Source: Actinomyces sp. Marseille-P3109
Lineage (GTDB): Bacteria > Actinomycetota > Actinomycetes > Actinomycetales > Actinomycetaceae
NCBI RefSeq assembly: GCF_900323545.1
Contig: NZ_OOHN01000008.1
Coordinates: forward strand, 79,940 to 143,939
DNA length: 64,000 nt
Direction: 5' to 3'
Position numbers and translations under genes: made by a program. The notes under the pieces were generated by a model, which was not told the DNA's origin, made no database searches, and saw only the letters and a list, made by a program, of their open reading frames with translations. Below, piece after piece: positions 9,890 through 17,430 of the stretch (position 1 is the stretch's first letter; each line of letters begins with the position of its first letter).

Positions 9890-10359
9890 CGGTCAAGGGC
9901 GCGCTGTGCCCGTCGACGTGGGGGAGTGCGTGCCGCCGAAGCGCGCCCACCGACCCGACGGTGCTCGGCGCGCTGGGGGACCGTCTGCGCTCGACGAGTC
10001 ACGGTGTATGCGCCTGGCCGGCGCTCGGAGGCGCCATCGTCTCCGAGGTCTCGGCGACCCTCGCCCTGCGCCAGGCCTTGAACCAGCCGGGCTTCTACGC
10101 CGTCGTCGGAATCGGGTACGCCCTGGCCTTCGTCCTCCTGTCACTGACGCTCAAGGCGGGCATGCCGCTCGGCGTCGCCTACGGGCTCTGGGGCGCCCTG
10201 GGAGTGGCACTGACCGCCGTGCTGTCGATGATTCTCTTCGAGGAGTCGGTGACGGTGCTTGTCGCCGTCGGTATCGCGCTCATCATGGCCGGGGTGCTCC
10301 TCGTCGAGATCGGGGCGCAGCGCGCAGAGGCGCAGCAGAAGGACGGTAAGGCGTCATGA
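9886..10359 (+). CDS. Small multidrug resistance (SMR) transporter subunit, first of a pair
   Basis: EmrE/QacE-type proton-coupled exporter subunit. The SMR core begins near residue 48 with A-I-V-S-E-V-S-A-T-L-A-L and includes the conserved Glu of TM1, K-A-G-M-P-L-G-V-A-Y in TM3 and G-V-L-L-V-E-I-G in TM4. From the GTG that overlaps the YvaD stop (GTGA) the protein is 157 residues, some 45 longer than usual, and the extra N-terminus has no membrane character. The core has no start codon in frame near its expected beginning; an ATG in the adjacent frame at about 10012 would give a normal start if one base were removed. So a frameshift is possible. It overlaps the second SMR gene as ATGA. Confidence 0.8.
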   Translation: MTVKGALCPSTWGSACRRSAPTDPTVLGALGDRLRSTSHGVCAWPALGGAIVSEVSATLALRQALNQPGFYAVVGIGYALAFVLLSLTLKAGMPLGVAYGLWGALGVALTAVLSMILFEESVTVLVAVGIALIMAGVLLVEIGAQRAEAQQKDGKAS

Positions 10360-10679
10360 GCGGCGTCTACCTTGTAGCGGCCATCGCCTCCGAGACCACT
10401 GGAACACTGTCGCTCAAGCTCGCATCCGACGGCAGAGGGCTGCGATGGTACGGCGTCGTCATGGCCGGCTACCTCGCGGCCTTCGCCATGCTCACTCTGA
10501 CCCTCAAGGCGGGCATGCCGCTCGGCGTCGCCTATGGAGTCTGGTCGGCTGGGGGAGTGGCCGTCACAGCGATCGCCTCAAGGCTCTTCTTCGGTGAGCC
10601 GCTGACCCGCACCATGATGGCTGGAATCGCGCTCATCATGGCCGGGGTGCTCCTCGTCGAGATCGGCAGCGCGCACTGA
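10356..10679 (+). CDS. SMR transporter subunit, second of a pair
   Basis: Protein of 107 residues with four hydrophobic helices, the standard SMR size. It has the TM1 glutamate in A-A-I-A-S-E-T-T-G-T-L, K-A-G-M-P-L-G-V-A-Y-G-V-W in TM3 and G-V-L-L-V-E-I-G at the end of TM4. It overlaps the preceding SMR gene as ATGA, so the two are translated together and probably form a heterodimer such as EbrAB or YkkCD. Two DNA blocks (32 and 41 bp) are identical to the partner gene, including silent positions, which points to recent duplication or gene conversion. The substrate is not predictable from sequence; quaternary ammonium compounds or guanidinium-like cations are family possibilities. Confidence 0.88.
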   Translation: MSGVYLVAAIASETTGTLSLKLASDGRGLRWYGVVMAGYLAAFAMLTLTLKAGMPLGVAYGVWSAGGVAVTAIASRLFFGEPLTRTMMAGIALIMAGVLLVEIGSAH

Positions 10680-10782
10680 CAGCGCCACCGGACGCGTGAC
10701 TCGTCCCCGCTGGAAATCACTCGCACCCGGCCGCGAGGAATGTCCCCACCTGGAAACGGTGGCTGCGCCGACGAGCGCGGCC

Positions 10783-12003
10783 TCAGAAGACCGCCTGGAA
10801 GGGGACGCTGAGGATCGCGGTCCAGCGTCCCTCGCCCTGGCTCACGCTCAGGCTGCCGCCCAGGGACTCCACGCGGCGCCGCGCCCCCTCCAGGCCCAGG
10901 CCCGAGGAGAAGGCGCCGTACGCGGACATGATGTTCCCCGGTGCGCCGCCACCCGCCCACGCCTCGTCCGCCTGCCCCGGCAAACCGACATCGTTGCTCG
11001 CCATCGCCTCCAGGGAGCGCCCGTCGGACTCGATGACCAGACGGGCCCGCCCCTGCGGGGCCGTGTACTTGGACATGTTCGTCACCAGCTCGCCCAGCAC
11101 CCGCAGCAGCTGGAGCCGCACGCCCGGCGGGATCATCGGGATCCCGAGCAGTTCCAGGCCCTCCACCTCCAGGCGCGCCCCCCGCTGTCCCAGGGTGGTC
11201 GCGGCGTCGGCGATGACCGCCTCCAGGGGACGCGGCGCGGAGGTCGCCTCGATATCCAGCCGCTCGCCCCCGCGGATGTCGCTCATGGCGCGCAGCGCGT
11301 GCCGCATCTGCTCCACCGCTGCGCGCACCGCCGCCGTCATCGCATCGAGCTCGGGTGCCAGTGCCGTGTCCTCGGGGTGTGCGAGCCGGGCCTGCTCGGC
11401 CGTCATGACCGCGTGGGTCAGGTCGCGCACCACGGTGTCGTGCAGCTCGGTGACCACCAGGAGGCGCTGACGCTCCATACTCTCCCGGTAGGTGTACAGG
11501 GAGCGTTCGGCCTGGTGCCGTGGGCTGCGGATGAGCTCGGCCAGTGTGATGGCCGCGCCCCCGATAAAACCTTGCCACATCAGCATATCGATCCAGCCCT
11601 CGTTCGCCCCACCCCACCGAGCGTCGGCGATCGTGAGCACCAGCGAGAAGACCACCAGACCGTAAGCGGGCATGCGCGAGAAGCCGCGAGCCACGAGGAT
11701 CGCCGTGCACAGCCAGGGAATGATGCCCGGGGAGATGGAGGCGTCGGTCATCATCACGGTGCCGGCCCAGGCCACCGCGCTGCCGAGCAGGGCCCCCGGC
11801 CACGGGAAGCGGCTGCACAGCGCCAGCGTCAGGCCCCCGACGATCTCGAAGAGGAGCATGGAGGCGAACAGTGGCCACCTCGCCGTAAGTGAGACGAGGG
11901 TGACCATGGTGGCCAAGAAGACGTGCGCCAGGTGCAGCCGCCACGTCGGCCGCCACGTCGTGTACCGCGTGGGCTGCATCAGGCTCGCCAGAATGCCGGC
12001 CAC
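10783..12003 (-). CDS. Sensor histidine kinase, NarL/HisKA_3 type
   Basis: Membrane sensor kinase of 406 residues. About five hydrophobic helices fill the first 150 residues, with little extracytoplasmic sequence, suggesting sensing in or at the membrane. The HisKA_3 motif E-L-H-D-T-V-V-R-D-L places the phospho-acceptor His at about residue 188. The C-terminal ATPase domain has an N-box-like L-V-T-N-M-S-K-Y and G-L-G-L-E-G-A-R-R-R-V. The GTG at 12003 is preferred because AGGGGAAGG lies about 9 nt upstream; ATG at 11979 and GTG at 12012 are alternatives. It is divergent from its response regulator with only 42 bp between the starts, so the promoters overlap. The stimulus is unknown; the ABC exporter next to the regulator is a likely target. 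Confidence 0.88.
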   Translation of the reverse strand: MAGILASLMQPTRYTTWRPTWRLHLAHVFLATMVTLVSLTARWPLFASMLLFEIVGGLTLALCSRFPWPGALLGSAVAWAGTVMMTDASISPGIIPWLCTAILVARGFSRMPAYGLVVFSLVLTIADARWGGANEGWIDMLMWQGFIGGAAITLAELIRSPRHQAERSLYTYRESMERQRLLVVTELHDTVVRDLTHAVMTAEQARLAHPEDTALAPELDAMTAAVRAAVEQMRHALRAMSDIRGGERLDIEATSAPRPLEAVIADAATTLGQRGARLEVEGLELLGIPMIPPGVRLQLLRVLGELVTNMSKYTAPQGRARLVIESDGRSLEAMASNDVGLPGQADEAWAGGGAPGNIMSAYGAFSSGLGLEGARRRVESLGGSLSVSQGEGRWTAILSVPFQAVF

Positions 12004-12033
12004 CGTCGCCACCTTCCCCTGAACCGATCCGGA

Positions 12034-12039
12034 TAATAT
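12034..12039 (+). promoter_or_regulatory. -10 element of the response regulator gene, leaderless
   Basis: TAATAT ends 6 nt before the ATG at 12046, so transcription should begin at or within a base or two of the start codon. The same AT-rich spot reads TATTAT on the minus strand and may serve the divergent kinase gene. Confidence 0.6.
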
Positions 12040-12045
12040 TCTCCC

Positions 12046-12720
12046 ATGACGGTCCCCAACGTTACTGATGGTCCCGCGGCTGCCTCGCAGGTCCTGCGCG
12101 TCGCCATCGTCGACGACGACCCCTTCGTCCTGCACGCGCTGCGGGCCTACCTGAGCTCGGACGAGCGCATCGAGGTGGCCAGCACCTTCTCACGCGCCGC
12201 CGACGCCCTGGCCTTCCTCCACAAGATCCGCGTGGACGTCCTGCTCACCGACGTGCGCATGCCAGAGATGGACGGCCTGGAGCTCCTCACCCGGGTGCGT
12301 CAGCAGTGGCCCAGCACCGCCGTCGTCGTGCTCACCTCCTTCGACGACGACGAGGCGATGGTCGCCGCGCTGGCCCAGCACGCCAACGGCTTCCTGCTCA
12401 AGGACGCCTCGCCCGAGGAGATCATCCGCGCCGTCATCGCCGCCAGCGCCGGTGGGACCACGATCTCCCCGGCCGCCACCTCCAGGCTCGTCACTCGCCA
12501 CCTGCGGCCCCCGCAGACGGCCCAGGCCCCCGATGTCACCGAGGCCGAGCAGGCCGTCCTGACCCTGCTGTGTGATGGCTACTCCAATGCCGAGATCGCC
12601 GAACAGCTCGTCATCGCCGAGTCCACGGTCAAGACTCACGTCTCCCACCTCATGAAGAAGTACGACGTCCCGTCCCGGCTCAAGCTCGTCGTCGCCGTCC
12701 ACAAGACCCAGGGGGCCTGA
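12046..12720 (+). CDS. Response regulator transcription factor, NarL/LuxR family
   Basis: Protein of 224 residues with a receiver domain (about 18-130) and a C-terminal LuxR-type helix-turn-helix. The phospho-acceptor is Asp69 in L-L-T-D-V-R-M-P-E-M-D-G; the acidic pair D-D-D is at about 24-26 and the conserved Lys lies in L-L-K-D-A-S-P-E-E. The output domain has E-A-E-Q-A-V-L-T-L-L, N-A-E-I-A-E-Q-L and S-T-V-K-T-H-V-S-H-L. It is the partner of the divergent kinase. A hexamer TAATAT ends 6 nt before the ATG, so the transcript is probably leaderless. It converges with the ABC permease gene 44 bp downstream. Confidence 0.95.
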   Translation: MTVPNVTDGPAAASQVLRVAIVDDDPFVLHALRAYLSSDERIEVASTFSRAADALAFLHKIRVDVLLTDVRMPEMDGLELLTRVRQQWPSTAVVVLTSFDDDEAMVAALAQHANGFLLKDASPEEIIRAVIAASAGGTTISPAATSRLVTRHLRPPQTAQAPDVTEAEQAVLTLLCDGYSNAEIAEQLVIAESTVKTHVSHLMKKYDVPSRLKLVVAVHKTQGA

Positions 12721-12764
12721 GCCTCTCATCCCGGTCACTGGAGCAGCCCGCACCGCCGGTCTCC

Positions 12765-15251
12765 TCACTCCTCGGACAGGGCCCTGACCGGCGGCACCGA
12801 GGCGGCTCGGCCGGCCGGGCGCACTGAGGCCGCCAGGCCCACGGCCAGCGTCGCGGCGAACATGCCGATCAGCGCGAGGGAGGGGATGTGCACCGTCATG
12901 CCCTCGGCGGACTTGGCCATCGCGAGCGTTTCGGAGACGCCCAGCGCCGTCCCGACGAGGAGCCCCAGGCCCCCTCCCACGGCCGCCACGAGGACCCCCT
13001 CGGTGACGATGAGGCGGTGGATCTCCTGACGCGAGCTGCCGGTGGCGCGCAGCACCCCGATCTCGCGAACCCGCTCCAGAACCGAGACATCCGTGATGTT
13101 GACCAGCCCGGACAGGGCGATGACCAGGGCGGCGCCCAGAACCAGGCAGACGATGAGGGCCACCTTCATGATCTGGGCCGACATCACCTCGACGCCGGAC
13201 GCGCTCCCGCTCACCATGAGCTCCTGGCCCCGGACCGCGGCATGGAGGGCGTGCTCGGTGGCCGGCGTCATGGTGCTGCCGGTGGAGCGCACCCACATGG
13301 TGGTGTCGGTGGGGGCGTCCCCGTTGATGCGTTGCGCCGCCGCCGGGGTGATGACGCCGCCCCAGCCCTCGCGAACGCGGGCCGTCAGCTCGATGCTGCC
13401 GGCGGCGCCGGTCAGGGTCACCTTGGAACCATCCGGGATTCTGTAGATGCCGCCCACGATGAGGGTGCCGTCATCGAGGTCTTCCAGGCCGCTCGTTGTG
13501 CGCACAATGGGGTCGATGGCGTCGATATCGATGACATCCACGGTGGTTTCCTCGGTCTGTCCATCGACGGTCTGGGTCAGGTCGAGGGAGGGAACATAGG
13601 TGACGTCCTTGACGCCGTCGACCGCCTTGACCCGTGCCGTCAGCCGCGCGGTATCGGACTGCGGCGTGACCCCGAAGATCCTGGCGTCCACGGGCGAGCT
13701 GTGGCCGAGGATGCTCTCGAAGGAAGCGTTCAGGGAGGACAGGCCCACGAAGAGCCCCGAGCCCACCAGGACGCAGACGAAGAGCGTGGCGGCGGCCGCG
13801 GCGGACCGTCCCGAGTTGCGGGCCAGGTTGCGCGTGGCCAGGTGCAGCACCGGCAGCCGTGTGCCGCTGCTGACTCGGCCGATGAGGCCGATGGTGACGG
13901 TGACCAGCAGTGGAAGACCGAGGGTCGCGCCGAGGACGACGATGGCGCTGCCACCGGCGGTGATATAGAGGTCGGACGCCTGAATACCGAGGGCGATCAC
14001 GGCCGCGCCGGCGCCGGCGACGACGACCCCGGCGGCCGCCGCCCACCTCCTGGCGCGCCCGGTCTGCTTGACGCTGGCCACCTGCCCGGTGAGCGCCACG
14101 AGCGGTGAGATGCGGGTGGCCTTGCGGGCCGGACGCAGGACCGCGATGAGGGTGACCAGCGTGCCCAGGGCGATGGTCAGGGCCAGCGACGCCGGGGAGA
14201 TGGTCAGCTGATTGGCCTTGAGGTCCGCGAACCGTCCCGAGGAGATGACGGCGGCGGCGATCCCGCTCCCGGCGGCCGTACCGAGGACGGACCCGAGCAG
14301 GCCGGTGATGAGCCCGGTGCGCAGGACGGCGAGCATCACCTGGCTCCGGCTCGTGCCGATGCAGCGCATGAGCCCGATCGTGCGGGTCTGGCGTGCCACA
14401 AGGGTGCTGAACGTGGTGGCGATGACGATGATGGCGACCATCGCGCACACCGGTGCCAGGACGTTGAGGATGCCGGCGAGCATCGTGCCGCCCTGCTGGT
14501 TCTGGGAGCGCTGGGAGATGACGGTCTCCCTGTCCTGAACCAAGGCGTGGGGCTGGGCGGCGTGAACCGTCTGCTCCACCTTCGCTGTCAAGGCGTCCGT
14601 GTCGGTTCCCGGCATTGCGGTGACGTAGAGCTGGTAGTAGGTGGTGTTGGCGCCCATCGCCTGGAGCTGGTCAGTGGTGGCGTAGACGGTTCCGATTCCC
14701 GCCAGCTCGGTGTCGGGTCCGGGCGAGACGATGCCGACGACCGTGGGTGCGCTGTGCGGGGCGTCGGCCTTCTCATCGGCGTCGTCCGTGGTGAGGCGGA
14801 TCGTGTCGCCGACGCTCAGACCTCGCTGCTCGGCGAGTTCCGTGCTGATGGCGACCTCCCCGGTGGCGGTGGGCAGGCGTCCGCTGCTCAGGGTGGTGAA
14901 CTGGCTGAGGGCCGGAACGTCCTGCGCGCTGACGGAGATGTTGGCAGTGTTGCGCAGCTGCTTGGGCAGGTCGAGGTGCAGGACGTCCCAGTGGACGCCT
15001 CGTACGGAGGCGACGCCGTCGAACCCGGAGACCTGGTTGAGGAGGGCATCGTCCAGATCGCCCCCGGAGGCATGGCTGCTCCTGGCCCGCTGGACGACGA
15101 CGCTCGCGTCACCCACGGACAGGCGTGCGCCGGTCTGCACCTGGGTGCGGAAGGAGTTGGAGACGATGAAGGAGAAGGCGATGAGGGCGGTGCTCATGGC
15201 CACGGCCACGAGGGCGGCGGCGGTGCGCCGAACGTCGAGCAGTGAAGGCAT
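12765..15251 (-). CDS. ABC transporter permease, FtsX/MacB-like
   Basis: Membrane subunit of 828 residues in the FtsX superfamily: an N-terminal helix (about 11-33), a large extracytoplasmic domain, three helices, another extracytoplasmic domain, and three C-terminal helices. The repeated signature near G-L-M-R-C-I-G-T-S-R and G-V-L-R-A-T-G-S-S-R-Q-E shows an internal duplication typical of the two-module form. The ATG at 15251 overlaps the stop of the ATPase gene as ATGA, so longer upstream frames are not used. With the ATPase it should form an exporter or mechanotransmission complex of the LolCDE/MacB kind. Proximity to the two-component system suggests a role in envelope stress or antimicrobial peptide defence, but that is inference. 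Confidence 0.92.
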   Translation of the reverse strand: MPSLLDVRRTAAALVAVAMSTALIAFSFIVSNSFRTQVQTGARLSVGDASVVVQRARSSHASGGDLDDALLNQVSGFDGVASVRGVHWDVLHLDLPKQLRNTANISVSAQDVPALSQFTTLSSGRLPTATGEVAISTELAEQRGLSVGDTIRLTTDDADEKADAPHSAPTVVGIVSPGPDTELAGIGTVYATTDQLQAMGANTTYYQLYVTAMPGTDTDALTAKVEQTVHAAQPHALVQDRETVISQRSQNQQGGTMLAGILNVLAPVCAMVAIIVIATTFSTLVARQTRTIGLMRCIGTSRSQVMLAVLRTGLITGLLGSVLGTAAGSGIAAAVISSGRFADLKANQLTISPASLALTIALGTLVTLIAVLRPARKATRISPLVALTGQVASVKQTGRARRWAAAAGVVVAGAGAAVIALGIQASDLYITAGGSAIVVLGATLGLPLLVTVTIGLIGRVSSGTRLPVLHLATRNLARNSGRSAAAAATLFVCVLVGSGLFVGLSSLNASFESILGHSSPVDARIFGVTPQSDTARLTARVKAVDGVKDVTYVPSLDLTQTVDGQTEETTVDVIDIDAIDPIVRTTSGLEDLDDGTLIVGGIYRIPDGSKVTLTGAAGSIELTARVREGWGGVITPAAAQRINGDAPTDTTMWVRSTGSTMTPATEHALHAAVRGQELMVSGSASGVEVMSAQIMKVALIVCLVLGAALVIALSGLVNITDVSVLERVREIGVLRATGSSRQEIHRLIVTEGVLVAAVGGGLGLLVGTALGVSETLAMAKSAEGMTVHIPSLALIGMFAATLAVGLAASVRPAGRAASVPPVRALSEE

Positions 15252-16165
15252 CAGCGGGCCTCCGTCCGGGGCATCGGGCCGGCAGCCGCCGGACCGACAG
15301 CGGGGGAGGGGCCGGCGACGTGACGGGCGCCGGGCGCGGCGGTCGGTGCGGTGCGACTGCCGGCCGGGCGGCGCACGGTCTCGACCCCGGTGATGCGCCC
15401 GTCGCGCAGACGGATGATGCGGTTGGTGGTGGCCGCGGCCTGCTCGTCGTGGGTGACCATGACGACCGTCTGGCCCAGGCGCTCGCACATGTTCGCCAGC
15501 GTCGCCAGCAGGGAGGCGGCCGAGGCGGTGTCCAGGGCGCCGGTGGGCTCATCGGCGAAGATGACCTCGGGGCGGCCCACCAGGGCGCGGGCCACGGCTA
15601 CGCGCTGCTGCTGGCCGCCGGAGAGCTCGTGGGGGCGGTGGGACAGACGGTCGGCGATTCCCAGGGTGGAGATGACGGCGTCGTACCAGTCCTGCTGAGG
15701 CCTACGGTGGGCCAGACGCTGGGGCAGGAGGATGTTCTCCTCGGCGGTCAGGGTGGGCAGCAGGTTGAAGGACTGGAAGATGAAGCCGAGGCGGTCGCGG
15801 CGCACGGTGGTGAGCTGCTTGTCCTTCATGCCGGACAGGTCCTGGCCGGCGATGAGGACGTTCCCGGAGGTGGGGGTGTCCAGGCCGGCCAGGCAGTGCA
15901 GGAGGGTGGACTTGCCCGAGCCGGAGGGGCCCATGATGGCGACGAACTCGCCGCGTCCCACCACGAGGCTCGCCGAGTCCAGGGCGACGACCTGCGCCTC
16001 GCCCTCGCCGTAGACCTTGGTCAGGCCGCGGGCCTCGACGACGCGCATCGGGGCGGCCGCAGTGGCAGGCGCCGCCGGTACTCTCTGGGCGACCGGCGGT
16101 ACCTGGGGGACCGGGGCTGGATGAACGATGTTGCCGAAGGACGGGGGCTGGGGGTGCGTCGTCAT
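15251..16165 (-). CDS. ABC transporter ATP-binding protein, LolD/MacB-like
   Basis: ATPase of 304 residues. An Ala/Pro-rich leader (1-40) precedes the nucleotide-binding domain with Walker A G-P-S-G-S-G-K-S-T (79-87), Q-loop F-I-F-Q-S-F-N-L-L-P, signature L-S-G-G-Q-Q-Q-R and Walker B V-I-F-A-D-E-P-T-G-A-L-D, followed by the H-loop V-T-H-D. A low-complexity tail of about 35 residues follows. The ATG at 16165 is chosen because GAGAAGGGTCATGAG precedes it; a longer frame to 16393 lacks a start signal and would run into a hairpin. It is the first gene of a two-gene operon with the permease and lies divergent from folP. Confidence 0.93.
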   Translation of the reverse strand: MTTHPQPPSFGNIVHPAPVPQVPPVAQRVPAAPATAAAPMRVVEARGLTKVYGEGEAQVVALDSASLVVGRGEFVAIMGPSGSGKSTLLHCLAGLDTPTSGNVLIAGQDLSGMKDKQLTTVRRDRLGFIFQSFNLLPTLTAEENILLPQRLAHRRPQQDWYDAVISTLGIADRLSHRPHELSGGQQQRVAVARALVGRPEVIFADEPTGALDTASAASLLATLANMCERLGQTVVMVTHDEQAAATTNRIIRLRDGRITGVETVRRPAGSRTAPTAAPGARHVAGPSPAVGPAAAGPMPRTEAR

Positions 16166-16388
16166 CTCATGACCCTTCTCGTTGGCCGACTCGTGTGGCG
16201 GGCAGAGCCGGTCGCTTGAATCGTGCGGTGCCCGGGGCTGCCCTGCTGACGCGAAAGAGCCTAGAAACGGCGCCATATCGCCGGAATGCGTCGAAGGGAC
16301 GGATTGCGTCCGGCCTCTCCACCTTTTGGGTGAGGGTTGACCTCTCAGTCGTACCGTGGCCGTAGAGCCCATCGGCCCATTCACTTCG

Positions 16389-16438
16389 ACCAAAAATTCA
16401 TAGACGACACGGCTCCGCGTCTTCTATGAATTTTTGGT
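16389..16438. repeat. Perfect 16-bp AT-rich inverted repeat (hairpin)
   Basis: Arms ACCAAAAATTCATAGA and TCTATGAATTTTTGGT are exact complements separated by 18 nt, and the spacer can pair further (GAC/GTC). The arms are far richer in A and T than anything nearby. It lies in a divergent intergenic region, 224 bp before the ABC ATPase start and 110 bp before folP. It may be an operator, a divergent transcript end or a relic of a mobile element. Confidence 0.7.
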
Positions 16439-16536
16439 TGATGCTGGATGCCTTGACCCGGACGGATCGTGTCCTGGCTCTCAGTTTGCGGCGGGCTGAA
16501 GATGTTTCGGTCCTCCCGCAGCGGCGGGCCAACCGT

Positions 16537-16542
16537 TAGCCT
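16537..16542 (+). promoter_or_regulatory. -10 element of folP, leaderless
   Basis: TAGCCT ends 6 nt before the GTG at 16549 and there is no ribosome-binding site between them, which fits a leaderless message. Confidence 0.5.
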
Positions 16543-16548
16543 GACCCT

Positions 16549-17430
16549 GTGACGATTCTTCCCGCCGCCGCCCCGGCCCCCCTGCCGGGGTTCGTGCCCT
16601 GCGACCGGACGCTCCTCATGGGCGTCCTCAACGTCACCCCCGACTCCTTCTCCGACGGCGGCCGTTGGGCCGATCCCGAGGCCGCTGTGGCCCACGCCCG
16701 TGAGCTCATCGCCCAGGGCGCCGACATCATCGACATCGGCGGGGAGTCCACCCGTCCCGGTGCTCAGAGGGTCGACGTCGACACTGAGATCTCCCGCGTC
16801 CTGCCGGTGGTGCGCGCACTTCTCACCGACGGTACCGACGATGGCGACGGCAGCGCGATCATCTCGGTGGACACCATCCACGCCGCCACCGCCGAGGCCG
16901 CCATCGACGCCGGCGCCCACATCATCAACGACGTCTCCGGCGGCCTGGCCGACCCGGCCATGCACGGCCTCATCGCCCGTACCGGCGTCGTCTACGTCTG
17001 CCAGCACTGGCGCGGCGACCCCGAGACCATGGACCGGCTCACCGACTACCCGGGTGGTGTCGTCACCGGCGTGGAGGCCGAGTTGCGCGAGCGCCTGTCC
17101 GAGCTCGACGCCGCCGGGGTCGACCGCTCCCAGGTGGTCCTGGATCCCGGCCTCGGCTTCGCCAAGACCCACGCCCAGTCCTGGGAGCTGCTGGCCGCCA
17201 CCGCCCGCCTCATCGCGGACCTGGGCCAACCACTCCTGGTCGGCTCCTCCCGCAAGCGATTCCTCGCCCTGGCCGCCGAGGACGGGGCCACCCCCGTCCA
17301 GCGCGACGCCGTCACCGCCGCCACCACCGCCCTGGCCGCCACCGCCGGCGCCTGGGCCGTCAGAGTCCATGAGGTCCCGATCAACCGGGCCGCCGTCCGC
17401 ACCGCCTCCCTCTGGAAGGAACACCAGTGA
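16549..17430 (+). CDS. folP: Dihydropteroate synthase
   Basis: TIM-barrel enzyme of 293 residues that joins 6-hydroxymethyl-dihydropterin diphosphate with 4-aminobenzoate; the target of sulfonamides. The first signature G-V-L-N-V-T-P-D-S-F-S-D-G-G is at 25-38, the second appears in D-I-I-D-I-G-G-E-S-T-R-P-G, and further conserved parts are V-D-T, I-N-D-V-S-G-G, D-P-G-L-G-F-A-K and the C-terminal V-R-V-H-E-V. The GTG start has no Shine-Dalgarno sequence but a TAGCCT hexamer 6 nt upstream. The stop overlaps the next start as GTGA, linking it to the FolB-FolK gene. Confidence 0.97.
   Translation: MTILPAAAPAPLPGFVPCDRTLLMGVLNVTPDSFSDGGRWADPEAAVAHARELIAQGADIIDIGGESTRPGAQRVDVDTEISRVLPVVRALLTDGTDDGDGSAIISVDTIHAATAEAAIDAGAHIINDVSGGLADPAMHGLIARTGVVYVCQHWRGDPETMDRLTDYPGGVVTGVEAELRERLSELDAAGVDRSQVVLDPGLGFAKTHAQSWELLAATARLIADLGQPLLVGSSRKRFLALAAEDGATPVQRDAVTAATTALAATAGAWAVRVHEVPINRAAVRTASLWKEHQ

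Larger units (their letters stand above)
16166..16548. other. Intergenic region between the ABC exporter and folP
   Basis: About 380 bp between divergent genes. It holds the AT-rich inverted repeat at 16389-16438 and a leaderless folP promoter at its right end. TTGACC near 16336 is a possible -35 element. No further gene is seen. Confidence 0.5.
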
